Below, piece after piece: positions 21,945 to 33,799 of a DNA stretch of 64,000 nt. This DNA comes from Kuschelorhynchus macadamiae. Lineage: Eukaryota > Arthropoda > Insecta > Coleoptera > Curculionidae. Where the stretch lies: positions 310,001 through 374,000 of the forward strand of contig JAUTXW010002479.1 of assembly GCA_030620095.1 (NCBI GenBank). Reading direction: 5' to 3'. Position numbers and translations under genes: made by a program. Below the pieces are notes generated by a model that was not told the origin of the DNA, did no database searches, and saw only the letters and a list, made by a program, of their open reading frames with translations. Each line of letters opens with the position of its first letter. The stretch's first letter is position 1.

Positions 21945-22560
21945 TTTTCTGCAGGGTACAGGGTAGACTTAGGAGGATAAAACAGTTCCTGCAAATGATA
22001 AAAAAAAATATTTCAAAAGCGGTGAGTTTTTTTAACGGTGAAGCAAGTAATTTTATTTTGTAAATAGATGTTTCATTTCTATACAGGGTAGCACTAGAGA
22101 TATGAAAAAAACCCAAAAGGATCAATGTTTTTAAGCGGTTATTAAAAAAAAGCTGTGAAACAAAATATTTCTTTGATCAATTTGAGTATAAAATCTTTTT
22201 TTTTTTTTTTGATGATACAGGTTAGCCCTATGAAGATGAAACATATCGAATTTCTTTAATTTTTTCTATGTAAATATATATTTTCCCTCGATACACGAAA
22301 GCCCTAAGGATATAAAGCAGTTCCGAAAACACAAAAATACTTTTTAAGGCAGTTAGTTAAGAAAACGTTCTTGAATTTATTTTATGTCCTTGTATATATT
22401 TGTTTTAAACTCTATAGGTTAGCACTAGGAGATAAAAGTGCTGAAAAATTTCAATATTTCTTATTTCCATATCACTTAGCTATTTTAAAAAACGGTGAAA
22501 CAGAACAAATCAATATCCTCTTTTGCATATAAAAACATTTTTGTTCCTTTGTATAGGGTT
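21945..22560 (+). repeat. Degenerate tandem array, ~130-bp period
   Basis: Related words recur: CAGGGTAGACTTAGGAGGAT, CAGGGTAGCACTAGAGATAT, CAGGTTAGCCCTATGAAGAT, then GGTTAGCACTAGGAGATAAA. Each is followed after 40-70 bases by a version of AAAGCGGTGA...GTGAAAC. Spacing is near 128-134 bases, with one shorter step. No coding frame. Confidence 0.6.
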
Positions 22561-22965
22561 ACTCTAAATTACTTTATTTTCTACCTTTTCTGTATTCGGT
22601 GTACATAGCCCAGCTGATAAACCATTTGAGACAACTGTTGTCTACTCTGGGACAATTTAGTACGCCGGTAAGTAATTGGCAATACGATGCCTTTTACCGG
22701 ACCGCTTAAAGGTTTGATGATAAAATCGTGACCGGATTTCTTTAATATTATATATGATACGTTAAAATTTATAAGTACTAGAGATACGTGGTAGAAAAAT
22801 ACTACTTCTCGTACTTTCAATTGCTTTTAACAAAATTTTAACATCAATTTGATATTGATTTTCAAAAAGATATAAGCCATTCCATAAATACAGGACAATT
22901 TCGGGTAAAACAAAACTGAATACCCCTAAAACCTTTCATAGGAAGACCTAAAGCCAGATAGCATA
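22561..22965. other. No confirmed gene; unassigned minus frame
   Basis: A 79-codon minus frame contains SRQQLSQMVYQLGYVHRIQ, which I cannot assign. It may be a decayed element piece next to the non-LTR retrotransposon on the right. Confidence 0.3.
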
Positions 22966-22969
22966 CATC

Positions 22970-24600
22970 AAGTATTCAGCAGCGTTTAATTTTTTTTTTA
23001 TTTTCTACATGAAAGAAAACTGTCTTGCTGTTGACTATATACTGATCTGGGGACCTGACAACTACTTGTTTATCGTTAGTAAAATCAAAATTTGTACATA
23101 CTTTATAAGAAATTAATAATTACGATATTAAACATAGTAGGACTGAGGCTAGACGTGAAACAAAATACTTGATTGATCTATGTAACCTTCTATTTGTTAC
23201 TAACACTGAACATATGATACCATCCAATATCAAGTATTTCTGGTCTCATGTTAACAACTTGAGGAAGGATTTTGGCATACCATAGCGCTTAGAGTATAAA
23301 GGCCAAACCAAAGAAACTTTACAAGAAATTACCGACATTTTTGCGTATCACTTTGAATCGTGTTACACTGATTTTGCTAACGTCCAGATGCCATTGATTT
23401 CAGAAAATGTTTACAGTCTTTTAACGAGACATAAGTTTACGACTGAAGGGATACTACATTAACTCCAATCCCTCGACACTAATAAGAGTGCTGGTCCTGT
23501 AGTTTTTTCCACTTGCTGCCACAACAGATGTGCTTTGGCTATGGCTGGGCCCCTTAGGCTTATTTCTCAGAATTCCTTTGATTGGACTTGGTTTCCTGCG
23601 CTTTGGAAGCAATGAACTCTTTCCGTTTTCAGTAAGTATATTAGGTCCCATTCAGCACGGTTTTTACAGGAGCAGATCTACAGTCAAAAATTTAACAGAG
23701 TGCAAAGATTACCACAATGACAATATAGAGAAAGGCTGTCAAATCGTTGTAATTTACACTGATATGACAAAATCATTCGACAGTGTATCACATGATTTGC
23801 TGCTAGTGAAGTTGGAATTAAATGTGTCTTACCTCGCTTGGATTAAATCATATCTAAGCAGACGAACTCAAAGATTAAAGTTGAGTGGAGTTACTTTGAG
23901 AAAAGTCTTTGCGTTTAAGGACTGTGAGTGTCTTCTTTATACTGACGACCGAAAATTCTTTCGCATCGTTATTGGTGTCGAAAATTGTGAATTTATATAG
24001 AGTGACATTAACAATATTAATACAAGGTGTCGTAATAACTTTCTCACTTTGAACAGCATCAAATATAAATATATCAGTTTTTCCCATCGAAAAGAACCAG
24101 TTAAAATTAATTATCGCCTCAAGGATGTTTTTGTTTGTCTGAAGTAGAAACTATTAATGATTTGGGAGTCATTTTTGATTCAGAACTCAATTTTAATGCA
24201 CATGTAGATAACACTATTCTAAAAAGCTACAGAACGTTAAGTTTTATCAGAGGAAACTGGGATGATATTAATGACACCAAAACTGAAAACCTTAGGCAAT
24301 TGTTTAGTTCGTAGTATTCTTGAGTATAATTGTTTAGTGTGGTTTCCATATTACAATTTACATATCAAACGAACCGAAAATGTACAAAATAAATTCTGTA
24401 AATTTCTTTTATTTAAAATGCATTTTCATAATACAGATATTCTTTATCAAGTAAGAACTCTCTTGGCTGGTTTATCTTTATCTTTATCGAGAATTTATTT
24501 CAAAGCTCCAATGAGAATAACTCCTAACAGACATCTGTTTTATAAAAGATCACACCGTACAAATTACAGATTTAGGGAAGTGACTAAATGACTTGTAAAA
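22970..24600 (+). pseudogene. Jockey/CR1-like non-LTR retrotransposon ORF2 remnant
   Basis: Frames in three phases read in order: linker YFWSHVNNLRKDFG and IFAYHFESCYTDF; fingers LDTNKSAGPVVF and APLRLI-like; then QHGFYRSRSTVKNL and VIYTDMTKSFDSVSHDLL (palm motif A). GVPQGS-type motif B is deleted, and motif C survives as LLYTDDRKFFR. Thumb words follow: GNCLVRSILEYNCLVWFPYY and RTENVQNKFCKFLLFK, then a stop near 24591. ORF2 normally has 850-950 codons. The endonuclease is missing, so the copy is 5'-truncated. Confidence 0.85.
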
Positions 24601-25005
24601 ACCTACAATGATTATTACAATAACTGTGCAATTTTTGGCTGTATTATTTTAAATGTGTAATTTTTTTTCATCTTATTGTTTCCTTAATGGTTTTAACTCT
24701 ACTGTGTCACTTATGTTAATACTTATATTGTATGTATTCATGTTTGTTTGTTAATCATCGATCGGATGTATCTTTTATATTTTTTTTGAATATTTCTATT
24801 TTTATTTTTATATATTGACTACTCATTATCTATCTCATTAAAGTGGTCTGTATTTTTGTTTTACATATTCTGCATTCAAAAAGTTGTATTTTATATAAAT
24901 TTGTACTTATGATCAATGTAATACCATTTGGAGCTTTGCTTTGTAGAGTACTGTTTGATAAATAAATATAAAAATAAATAAAATAAATAAACAATAAAAT
25001 AAGAG
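24601..25005 (+). mobile_element. 3' UTR and (TAAA)n-type tail of the non-LTR element
   Basis: T-rich non-coding sequence ending TTGATAAATAAATATAAAAA and further AATAAA repeats. A simple-repeat tail is the usual 3' end of jockey/CR1 insertions and places the element end near 25005. Confidence 0.7.
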
Positions 25006-25428
25006 TTAACACAGAGGACGACTTGTGAGTTGACATGTACCTATAAGTTTACTGGTAAAAACGAACGTTGTAGTAGTATAGTGTGTTCCATAAAGGCGTA
25101 ACATTGGTATTTGCCTGACGACGCCAACTTGGGTTAGCATAGCCTTATTAATATGTATTCCCAGAGAACTCGTGTTAATTTTTACATTACCTATTCTAGA
25201 TATGAGTCTTGTAAGTGCCTTTCATTTCCTTTCATTTAATGAACAAAAACGTCAAGTGAATCTGCCAAAGTGCACTCCTTGTAGCACCTTGATGTGTTTT
25301 AACAAATTTTTAAGTTGGCTATTGGACTCACCCTTTTAACAGAACTTTTCTCCTAACGAAATTTTTTTAATATCAAGAAAAGTGACACATATTAATATTT
25401 ATATAATGTGTATAAAGTTATTACCAAA

Positions 25429-25432
<4 letters not shown>
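25006..25432. other. No gene recognised
   Basis: Nothing recognised. Confidence 0.4.
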
Positions 25433-25514
<82 letters not shown>

Positions 25515-25515
25515 G
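25433..25515. repeat. (TA)n(TG)n microsatellite
   Basis: Seventy bases of TA pass into TGTGTGTGTG. Confidence 0.95.
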
Positions 25516-25760
25516 AATCCGCTACGAGGAAAGTTCCAGGTAATCTTTTAAAAGCGAAGATACAAAGCAATTTTTACTGTCCTTTAGATCTCCCTGAGTA
25601 TTCGTTCTGCTTTAATATAAATTTGAACATAATCTTTCCTGAAAGTAGGCGCAGTGACTAAATTTCTAACAAATACCTGAAAACGCAGATCTGCGAAAAT
25701 CTCGAACGGTGATTTTTTCGCGATTTTACAATACTTCTATTCATGATGGTAACAAAATGT
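25516..25760 (-). repeat. Fragment resembling Rep-1 and foldback ends
   Basis: CTACGAGGAAAGTTCC resembles the Rep-1 end, AAAAGCGAAGATACAAAGCA resembles the left end of the 27.2-kb foldback element in reverse, and CGGTGATTTTTTCGCGATT near the right resembles the Rep-1 start in reverse. Matches are short and partial. Confidence 0.35.
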
Positions 25761-27185
25761 TTAAAGTGTGCTAGATAAATTGCAAACCTAGAATTTAAAA
25801 GAATAATAAAAAGTACAGTGGTCTATATCAAATATGGATATTTTTTATAATATTTTTTAAATTTCATATTATATTATAAAAGGAGATTAAAGTTCCCAAA
25901 AGTTAATACTAAAATCTTATGCTTTTAAAAATAACGGAGATCTTGACAGTATTTACTTTTAGCTGGAACACCTGTCTATATATCGTCCATGCTCCTTAAT
26001 AGAAAGTGTAGAATTATCTTACGATTATCGAAGCTCTTGTAGGTAGAGATTGAAAGGGGACTGTATAGGTTTAATTGCGTAATCAAATACAAACCCTAAA
26101 TTAAGTAAATGTGCTATATAACCAAAGAATTAAATAAACAGTATTAATGGATGCGTAAAGATAGTTAGGATAAAAATGCGTGGCCTACAAATATCGGCCA
26201 AAAACAATTTAAATAAAAATTATTCCTACACAACAAAGGGCATCATATGAATTGATCCGTCAGATTACGCCGGGATGCGTGCTCGAGGGCTGCAACTGTT
26301 CATTGCCTTATGATGGTACCGCGATTGGCGATTGGACGGAGACAGCGGTTTAACGCGTAGTGTATCGTGTGCACGCTGCTATATAAAACCCATTATACAA
26401 GGGAATGATGAATAATAAATTAAAATAAACGTTTCCAATTTTTATCCCCTCATACTTATTGGAAACAAAATAAATATCAAACACAGGGTTTAAAATAAAT
26501 CAAAAAATATATTCTAACTAACTAATTTTAGGATGTCACTTATTTGTATTGTAATTCATAAAAATAAAGAATTTATTTGCCAAACCCAAAAGAGAATTTA
26601 AAGCATTCATAATTAGCGTAATAATCTGTTTACTTCCAAATATCAGTAAACACCAGTTAGGCACATATTATATGAAATTGCAGGGCTACTGTTTAAGTCT
26701 CGTTAAAATATTCTATTTGAGTTAAGCACTAGAAAATATCCCTGGTGAGAGACGTCGCTAAGGTAAATAGAATAGAAACAAAGGGGGCACAAACAGTGTT
26801 TTATAAAAATAGTTATCTTGCGCATGTAGGTATACAAATAAAGTAACATTTCTTATCGCTCCCCAGTGTAATTATCTCTGTTACAATATTTTTCTGGCTC
26901 AAGGAAACATACATATTTTAAAATTGATAAGGGTTTTATTGTTCCGAGGGTATTTCAGACACATATAGAAAATAGGTTAGAATGAAAAGGGAATATAACA
27001 GTGTAGAAATAAAATAAAGTTTATTACTGTGTAGATGCCATAGGCGAATTTAAAAATATAATATGATTAATGATTTTCTCTAGCTTTTTCTATACTAATA
27101 TATTTCATATACACTTTAAGAACTCACTCGCTATGCCTATTTTTAAGAAAGATTATATTTAATATTTTATCAAACGAGAAATAAT
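25761..27185. other. No gene recognised; GC-richer island at 26240-26400
   Basis: Mostly AT-rich. Around 26260-26390 the sequence is markedly GC-richer and ends with GCTGCTATATAAAACCC, a TATA-like word. No ORF starts nearby on either strand, so a promoter call is not justified. Confidence 0.3.
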
Positions 27186-27189
27186 GCAC

Positions 27190-28133
27190 AGGGTGATTCA
27201 AAAGAGAGTGAAATTTGCTTTGTATCTCCGCTGTTAAAAGACTGAAAACACATCGGTAAATTGGCTTTTACGTGATCCATTAAGAATGGCCGCCGGCCAT
27301 AACCCAATAACTGTTGTTCATAAAATTATGAGGGATAAATATTTATGGGTAAATCAGCTAAAGGAAATAACTGGAAATTATTCTCCAGTTCGAAAAATGG
27401 CCGCTAGGGGGCGAAACAGCAACTCAAAAATATAAATGCCAATTTTCTCTTAAGGTTTATCGAAAATATAAGCATTGTGTACTTTAGACAATTATGCAAC
27501 CTTTTGCTATTTATCATTTTTTTTTCTATTTTCAATAATAAAGTGGTGTGGGAAGGTTAAACTTTTTTTCTTTCAAACATTTATATATCTCGGTTTTGGA
27601 TGAATTAATTACATTGAACTTGGTGTTAGAAAAAAGAGCTTTTTTTGCTTGACACTTATATTACATACAGCTATTAAGTGAGCCGTAATGATTCTATTAA
27701 TGGTCACTATATGACGTTTTTTCGTAATTCTTCAAATAATACGGATTTTCTCAAAAAAATCAAATAGTATGATATAACTTTTTTGTCATAATTTAATTTA
27801 AAATTATAAAAGGTATCCAATAGTCAAATAAAAAATTCAGGTCCGTATTTAAACTAAAAAAGTTGTTGGTAGTCGCTCGAATCAGAAACGTCGGATTGAA
27901 AAACTAACTTCGCTAATCTGTTGAGGAGATAAAGTGAAAATAATTTTCATCTGTCATTTCAACTAACACTACAATTATAGAAAAACTAAAAAATAACACA
28001 AAAATTAACTTTTATGGTTTTTTTTTATAATTGTAGGCTTTGTTAAAATGACAGATGAGAATTATTTGCACTTCTTTATTGTCAGTTTCTCTCCTCTACA
28101 AATTGGTGAGGTTAGTTCTTCAATACGACGTTT

Positions 28134-28181
<48 letters not shown>

Positions 28182-28349
28182 ATGTGATTTTTTATTTTAC
28201 TATTCGATACCTTTTATAACTTTAAATTTATTTATGACAAAAAAGTCATACCATACCGTTTGATTTTCTTAAGAAAATCCGTATTATTTGAATAATTTTA
28301 TGATAACAGTTATTGTGTTATGACCGTAGGCCATCCTTAATAGATCACC

Positions 28350-28352
<3 letters not shown>
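27190..28352. mobile_element. Foldback/TIR element with CAGGGTGAT ends and internal palindrome
   Basis: Left end CAGGGTGATTCAAAAG and right end ATCACCCTG are inverted. Further inside, GATCCATTAAGAATGGCC and its partner near 28330 pair, and ATAACTGTT blocks match. Between about 27735 and 28305 lies a second, longer palindrome with arms of roughly 280 bases meeting near 28010; both arms hold a GAAACGTCG word. A (TA)n tract interrupts the right arm. No transposase. Non-autonomous foldback element. Confidence 0.7.
28137..28178. repeat. (TA)n microsatellite inside the foldback
   Basis: Forty-two bases of TA in the right arm only; the left arm lacks it. Confidence 0.9.

Positions 28353-28395
<43 letters not shown>
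28353..28395. repeat. (TA)n microsatellite between foldback and PLE-3
   Basis: Joins the CACCCTG end of the foldback to the 3' side of a PLE-3 fragment. Confidence 0.9.
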
Positions 28396-28399
<4 letters not shown>

Positions 28400-28924
28400 G
28401 ATGAATAGAGACTGAAGTGTTGCTGACTGCGCCGCTTCCTCTTATACCCCCACTCGGGACCGAAGGATATATTTGCGCAGGCGTTGGTCGTTATTTATGT
28501 TTTCCGGATGGTGCTGTTGTTGTTGCGCTAATTGCGTTTGAGTTTTTGAGATCCTGATAATGTAGGAATAAAGCTGAGGTTGTTTGTTTATTTCTGATGC
28601 TGAGTTTATGCTCTCCCACTCTTGCTGATATTCGCCTGTTAGTTTGCCTCACGTACAACTTTTCACAGTCCTGGCACGGAATACTATATACTCCGTGGTT
28701 TTCCAGTTTGATTTTATCTTTTGGGTTTCCAAGTAGTTTACCTATAGTTGTTTGTGGCTTGTGTATTGTTTGTATATTATGTTTCCTAAGAATTCTTCCG
28801 ATTCTGTCTGTTGTGCCCTTTACATATGGTAAGACTACTTGTTGCTTTCCCGGTTCATAAGTTTTGTTGTTCGTTGTTTGGGAAACCTGTGCATTAATAG
28901 CTTTCTCTATGGTGTGATTTGTGT
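28396..28924 (-). pseudogene. PLE-3 fragment: linker and GIY-YIG endonuclease in (TA)n
   Basis: Minus frame with NHTIEKAINAQVSQ, VVLPYVKGTTDRIGRILRK, HGVYSIPCQDCEKLYVRQTN (Gly of YVG changed to Arg) and RISARVGEHK. After FLHYQ about 180 bases are deleted, including the block with the catalytic Glu, and the end continues with KNSNAISATTTAPS in a shifted frame. Flanked on both sides by (TA)n, with the frame running into TA on its 5' side. Confidence 0.85.
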
Positions 28925-29638
<714 letters not shown>

Positions 29639-29639
29639 G

Positions 29640-30125
29640 GGAACTCATTTTACTTAATTAAAGCCAACATTTTGTTTTGCCGTATAGTATTGACAAAATT
29701 TTAACAGTTCATTTCTGTTTCACTGTTGATTTTATGCCAGATTGCATCTTAAATGAATAAGTAGTTCTCTGGTACTGATTTTTAAATCATTTAATTAGGC
29801 CGCTGTTTTGTTTCGCCATAATGGTTCCTCACCAAAATTTTACCAGTTTACTTATATGTCACGCTTGATTTTTGGCGAAGTCGAAGTAAATCGGATTATG
29901 AGTTTCTTAATTACAATTTTAAAAAAGATTTTATCGGGCCGCTATTTTGTTCCGCCATATTGGATTTTTACCAAAATGTTACCATGTCATCCCCCCATAA
30001 CATTTAATCTTTTTTTGACAGACCGAATGAACGGAAACATGTTTTTCGGCTTCTAGGAACTCTGGAACGTGAAGATTTGGAAAAATTTCGGAGTTTGGTT
30101 TTTTCACGATTACAATACTTTCCTC
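29640..30125 (-). repeat. Rep-1 dispersed repeat, copy 3
   Basis: On the plus strand GGCCGCTATTTTGTTCCGCC, CATATTGGATTTTTACCAAA and ATGTCATCCCCCCATAAC are reverse-complement forms of Rep-1 words. It ends near GGAAAAATTTCGGAG, the reverse of the Rep-1 start. Confidence 0.7.
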
Positions 30126-30369
30126 TTTCGAGGATAAAAATGTTAAAGTAATTTCAAAGGCTTCAAATGTGTTTTTTGAAGAACAAATAAACATCAAATA
30201 AAAAATATGTATCAATAACTAATGAAACATTTTTTTTATTTGAAATGTAGTGACATATAACTTGTTTTACTAAAATAATAAATTTAATGAAAGATTATAA
30301 GTTTATATTAGTATATTGATCATAAGTGGAAACTCCTCTTAACTTCGTTATTTTTAAAAATAGAGAGTT

Positions 30370-30760
30370 GATGATTGTTTTACCAAATACAGACTATTCG
30401 CTGGCTTTCTGATAGTTCCAAATCTTTCAATACAAGTCTCAAATTTTTGGTTAAAAAAATTGGTATGATTAATGTTATGAGTTGGTTCGCGATCCTGCTG
30501 CCAAATTAATCTGTTCAAATAATCAAAATTTTCTTAAATAATATTTTTTATATTTTCCGAACACCTTATTACTATATACACAACACCAAACATGACCTAA
30601 TCGTCGGCCGGTATGACGAACTAGATGCTTATATATGCGAATTTTTCCTATTTAATCAAATTACCGTCCAGAATACAAATTTATCATACCAGATAATTTT
30701 GTTAAATAGGTTTCTAAACAATCCACTAATTTACCTTTTTTATTTTCCTCTGTAAGTTTC
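30370..30760 (-). pseudogene. Tc1/mariner-superfamily transposase fragment
   Basis: The minus strand reads LIWQQDREPTHNIN, FFNQKFETCIERFGTIRKPA, the decayed form of the DDE block 'FQQDGAPPH....FL...F..RWIGR.G.I.WPARSPD'. Upstream pieces KIIWYDKFVFWTVI and LNRKNSHI fit the region around the first catalytic Asp. Stops and frameshifts occur throughout. The core Asp of QQD is kept. Confidence 0.6.
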
Positions 30761-31215
30761 TGTACGGGTAAAATTTTATAAGGGTGAAAATTAGATTTCT
30801 TTAATGGATTGAATTTTATAATAAGCATGTGGAATCTATATTTCGCTATTTTTTAAAAATATTAATTACAATAAGAAAAATCTTGGAGAACTACTAATAG
30901 GTATAAACTGCAAAGCTTGAACATATAAAATTATATTAAGTTAGTCATTATTATTTTTAGTTTTTTTTTTGAACATGCAATGTTTTAAGAAAGCATCAAA
31001 TGGTAACTAAAGCTAATTGTTATCAAATGCACACTATACGCGGGAAAGTTTGACTTTGAATTAAATAATATATTTTTAAAGCAAAAATTTTATTTTTTAG
31101 AATACTAACTGAAACAAACTTATTGCTATGCTTTTATCATTTTAAAAATTGCATACGTGTTTGTTTTTTTTGTTGGCAATGGCAACAGAAATTTATTATT
31201 ACCATTAATGTTTTA
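30761..31215. other. No gene recognised
   Basis: AT-rich sequence, nothing recognised. Confidence 0.4.
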
Positions 31216-31216
31216 A

Positions 31217-31296
31217 AACACTTAAGAAATCATGGTTCTTGGGATTAGATTGTGTCAAATTGGAATTACTATCCGACGTTTCGCCTTCGATTATAC
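31217..31296 (-). mobile_element. PLE-A copy 3: short inverted pseudo-LTR end
   Basis: TTCTTGGGATTAGATTGTGT and CGACGTTTCGCCTTCGATT are the reversed last 80 bases of the PLE-A pseudo-LTR. It cuts off inside the hammerhead-like motif and joins the plus-strand body. Confidence 0.8.
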
Positions 31297-32150
31297 ATAT
31301 GTGGAAAAGGTTCCTCAACTTTTGGACAACAACACCTATAAGGTTATGCAGACAGACCCCACAAGTAGAATAGAAAGACGCATTACCAATCTGATCAACG
31401 CATCCAGTCTACTACCAGCGCAGAAAAAAATCATTAAAATCAAGCAGCTCCAAGATTCCCAGGTTTTACTGTCTTCCAAAGATACACAAGGGCAATGTAC
31501 CACTTCGACCGATCGCCAGTGCAATAGACTCGCCCACATACAAACTAGGTAAATATATTTCAAATTTTCTTAATCCATTTACTAGAAAAACAGATTCTTT
31601 TATTAAAAACTCTGACACATTTCGTGGAAAAACTTAAAACAATCCAGATGGATCCCAAAGATATTTTGATCAGTTTTAATGTAGAATCTCTTTACACAAA
31701 TGTTCCTGCCAACGACTCAATTTCCATTATATCAGACGTACTGGATAATAATAATGTTGATAAGAACTTAATAGACCTTGGAAGCTTGTCTTATTTCATT
31801 TTTCAAGGAACTTTTTATGAACAAACTTCAGGGGCAGCTATGGGATCTCCTCTATCACCTGTGGTAGCGAATATCTTTATGGAAGCCTTTAAGGATATTA
31901 CTCTAACATCCTCTCCACTAAAACCAAAGCGCTGGTTCAGATATGAAGATGATACTTTTGTTGTTTGGCCTCATGGACAGGATAATCTCCTCATACTTCT
32001 GGACCACCTTAATCAGCAACATCATAACGTCAAGTTCACGATAGAAATTGAATCTAATGAAATAATTCCCTTTCTAGGGAATCTATTGAAATAATTAAAC
32101 ATACAAAAAAAAAATTCAATAGAGATACGGGTTACGGTCACACGTGGAAA
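31297..32150 (+). pseudogene. PLE-A copy 3: internally deleted reverse transcriptase
   Basis: Starts within the ORF at LLDNNTYKVMQTDPTS, then FYCLPKIHKGNVPLRPI in another frame, then a good frame (31624-32094) with LISFNVESLYTNVP, FYEQTSGAAMGSPLSP and WFRYEDDTFVVWPH. The catalytic YVDD is YEDD here, so Val is replaced by Glu next to the two Asp. After IPFLGNLLK the sequence jumps to SIEIIKH and FNRDTGYG, the end of the GIY-YIG region; nearly the whole endonuclease is deleted. Non-functional, but the RT block is fairly young. Confidence 0.9.
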
Positions 32151-32395
32151 CCGATCTTAACACAGGGTCACGGTTCGGCGAGCACAAGTCGGGTATAAAA
32201 GCTCCAGAGGGAATGGTCTGAATCTCTTCGAGCTCATTCAGATATGTTCGGATCTCGTGGAGTAAAGATCCAACATTATGAAGATGCCTCGTGCAATCGA
32301 AGGCGAAATGTCGGATAGTAATTCCAACTGGACAAGGTCTAATCCCAAGAACCATGATTTCTTAATTGACAAAAGCCCTGAAAGCTTCCGTTCTG
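32151..32395 (+). mobile_element. PLE-A copy 3: 3' pseudo-LTR
   Basis: GAAACCGATCTTAACACAGG, GGTATAAAAGCTCC (TATA-like), GAGCTCATTCAGATATG, hammerhead-like motif near 32277-32312 with stem GCCT/AGGC but CTG changed to ATG and GAAAC to GAAAT, then the common end CCCTGAAAGCTTCCG. Confidence 0.85.
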
Positions 32396-33201
32396 CCTAT
32401 TTCTCGACCCAGATAGGTTGTTTGATTAATTAATTATTTTATCTACATTGTTGTATTAAGATACAGTTCTACCTTTCCAGAGCACAAATGTTAAAAAAGC
32501 TAGTTTACTATAAATTTATCATCACCACTGTAAAGAATGGGAATATCGCATTGAAGAAAAACCAACAAATATTGAAAGAATTATTCAATATTTCAGTAAC
32601 AGTTGTGTATTTCACGCCAAAATACACATAATTTTATAAAAAAGATTTCTAAAATGGCATATTTTAAAAAAAAAAAAGAAAAGATAATCCAAAAACTTAC
32701 AAAATTGTTTTTTTTTAGTTAAAATATATCACATTAGATTTTGAACCATATTTCTAAATATCTGGAAGTCATACATATTGGAGAAATAATGTTTTTCTTA
32801 TACATTATGTTTAAAAAACTGACCTATTAATTTAAAAAAGTGGCAGTAGTTGGAAGGAGTAGGAAGGAATTGTTCTATTAGCTGTTAGCAGACGACAGTG
32901 GCGTATATAAGGGGGGTAAAATGGCATATTTAAAAAAAAAAAACCCTCCCCAAACCTTACAAAATTTTTTTTTTAGCCAAAATTATAGAAATAGTAAAAT
33001 GCAAGGACTCGGGATTGGCGCATAACCTCCCTCCGCTCTTTTACTTATAATTTATGCTAAAAAGCCATTAGGAGATTTTTCTTGGTAGAGTTTAAGTATA
33101 ACAAGTAAATATCTATCTTATATTTTCATTACATTACCTTTCAAGACATTTTAATATTATTCTGAGGTTTGATGTTAACAGTAGAAAGTTAAACTGAGTA
33201 C
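32396..33201. repeat. AT-rich stretch with a partial direct repeat
   Basis: The word AAAATGGCATATTTTAAAAA followed by A-runs and ACTTACAAAATT occurs near 32652 and again near 32920, about 270 bases apart. Otherwise nothing recognised. It would be intron downstream of the MOCOS exon if that gene continues. Confidence 0.4.
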
Positions 33202-33491
33202 CTGCAAAATTAGGTTGTGCCGGATGTACGCATTCAATTGTTTTTATTCCATTCGGAGGTTTTCGACGACGTTTGTACGATAAAATATGAAAGGTCTCGG
33301 TAACCGTAACTTCAAGAAAGTCAGGAGCCAAGTCTCTTATTCCTGGCATAGACGTGTGGTTGTCCTCTAAATAAACCAAAGTGCCTCCATTAAAAGCGAA
33401 AGATTCACCGATCACATTGAGTCCGTGGGTTAAACCGGATGTAAATATTACAGAATACTCTTTTGAAGATGTGTTAAAGTAGGTTAAAATC
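33202..33491 (-). CDS. MOCOS: Molybdenum cofactor sulfurase, one internal exon
   Basis: The minus strand encodes RILTYFNTSSKEYSVIFTSG (first residue split by the intron), then GESFAFNGGTLVYLEDNHTS, MPGIRDLAPD and, near the end, HPAQPNFAG. These match the N-terminal aminotransferase-like (NifS, PLP-binding) domain of MOCOS: 'FNTS...Y.VIFTSG', 'F.YL.DNHTSV.GMR' and 'YPAQSNFSG'. The enzyme swaps an oxo for a sulfido ligand on the molybdenum cofactor, activating xanthine dehydrogenase and aldehyde oxidase in the cytosol. The exon is bounded by TTTTTATTTTTCAG and by GCAG|GTACTCAG, and its 96 codons have no stop. Introns are phase 2 before and phase 1 after. No neighbouring exon was found, so introns must be long. 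The only convincing host gene piece here. Confidence 0.85.
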
Positions 33492-33799
33492 CTGAAAAAT
33501 AAAAATCAATCAATACTTCAAACAAAAGCCAAGGTTACCTTTCAGAATATAAGAAAGTTTAAATATAATAAATTTGGGACAAGACCACATCACAGCTCTC
33601 GGTAGTCATACAATTATAATTTTAAAGAAAAGAACAAAAACCGTTTGTAGTATATTATATAAATTGTAATATATTTCATTTTATTTAACAAATACAAACA
33701 TTCAATTACACGGAACTTCCTCATAATGAAACTTAGCTTTGATTGGCATGTTCGAGGACCTTGGTTTCAGTACTTCATAAAATTTGCATGGTAATACTG
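33492..33799. other. Intron-like AT-rich sequence upstream of the MOCOS exon
   Basis: Begins with the pyrimidine-rich acceptor on the minus strand. GGAACTTCCTCATAATGAAAC near 33714 resembles the Rep-1 end. No coding signal. Confidence 0.4.

Noticed and set aside
27190..28352. Mariner element with TA target duplication
   Set aside because: The left end is flanked by GCA rather than TA and no transposase frame is inside, so only a foldback call is made.
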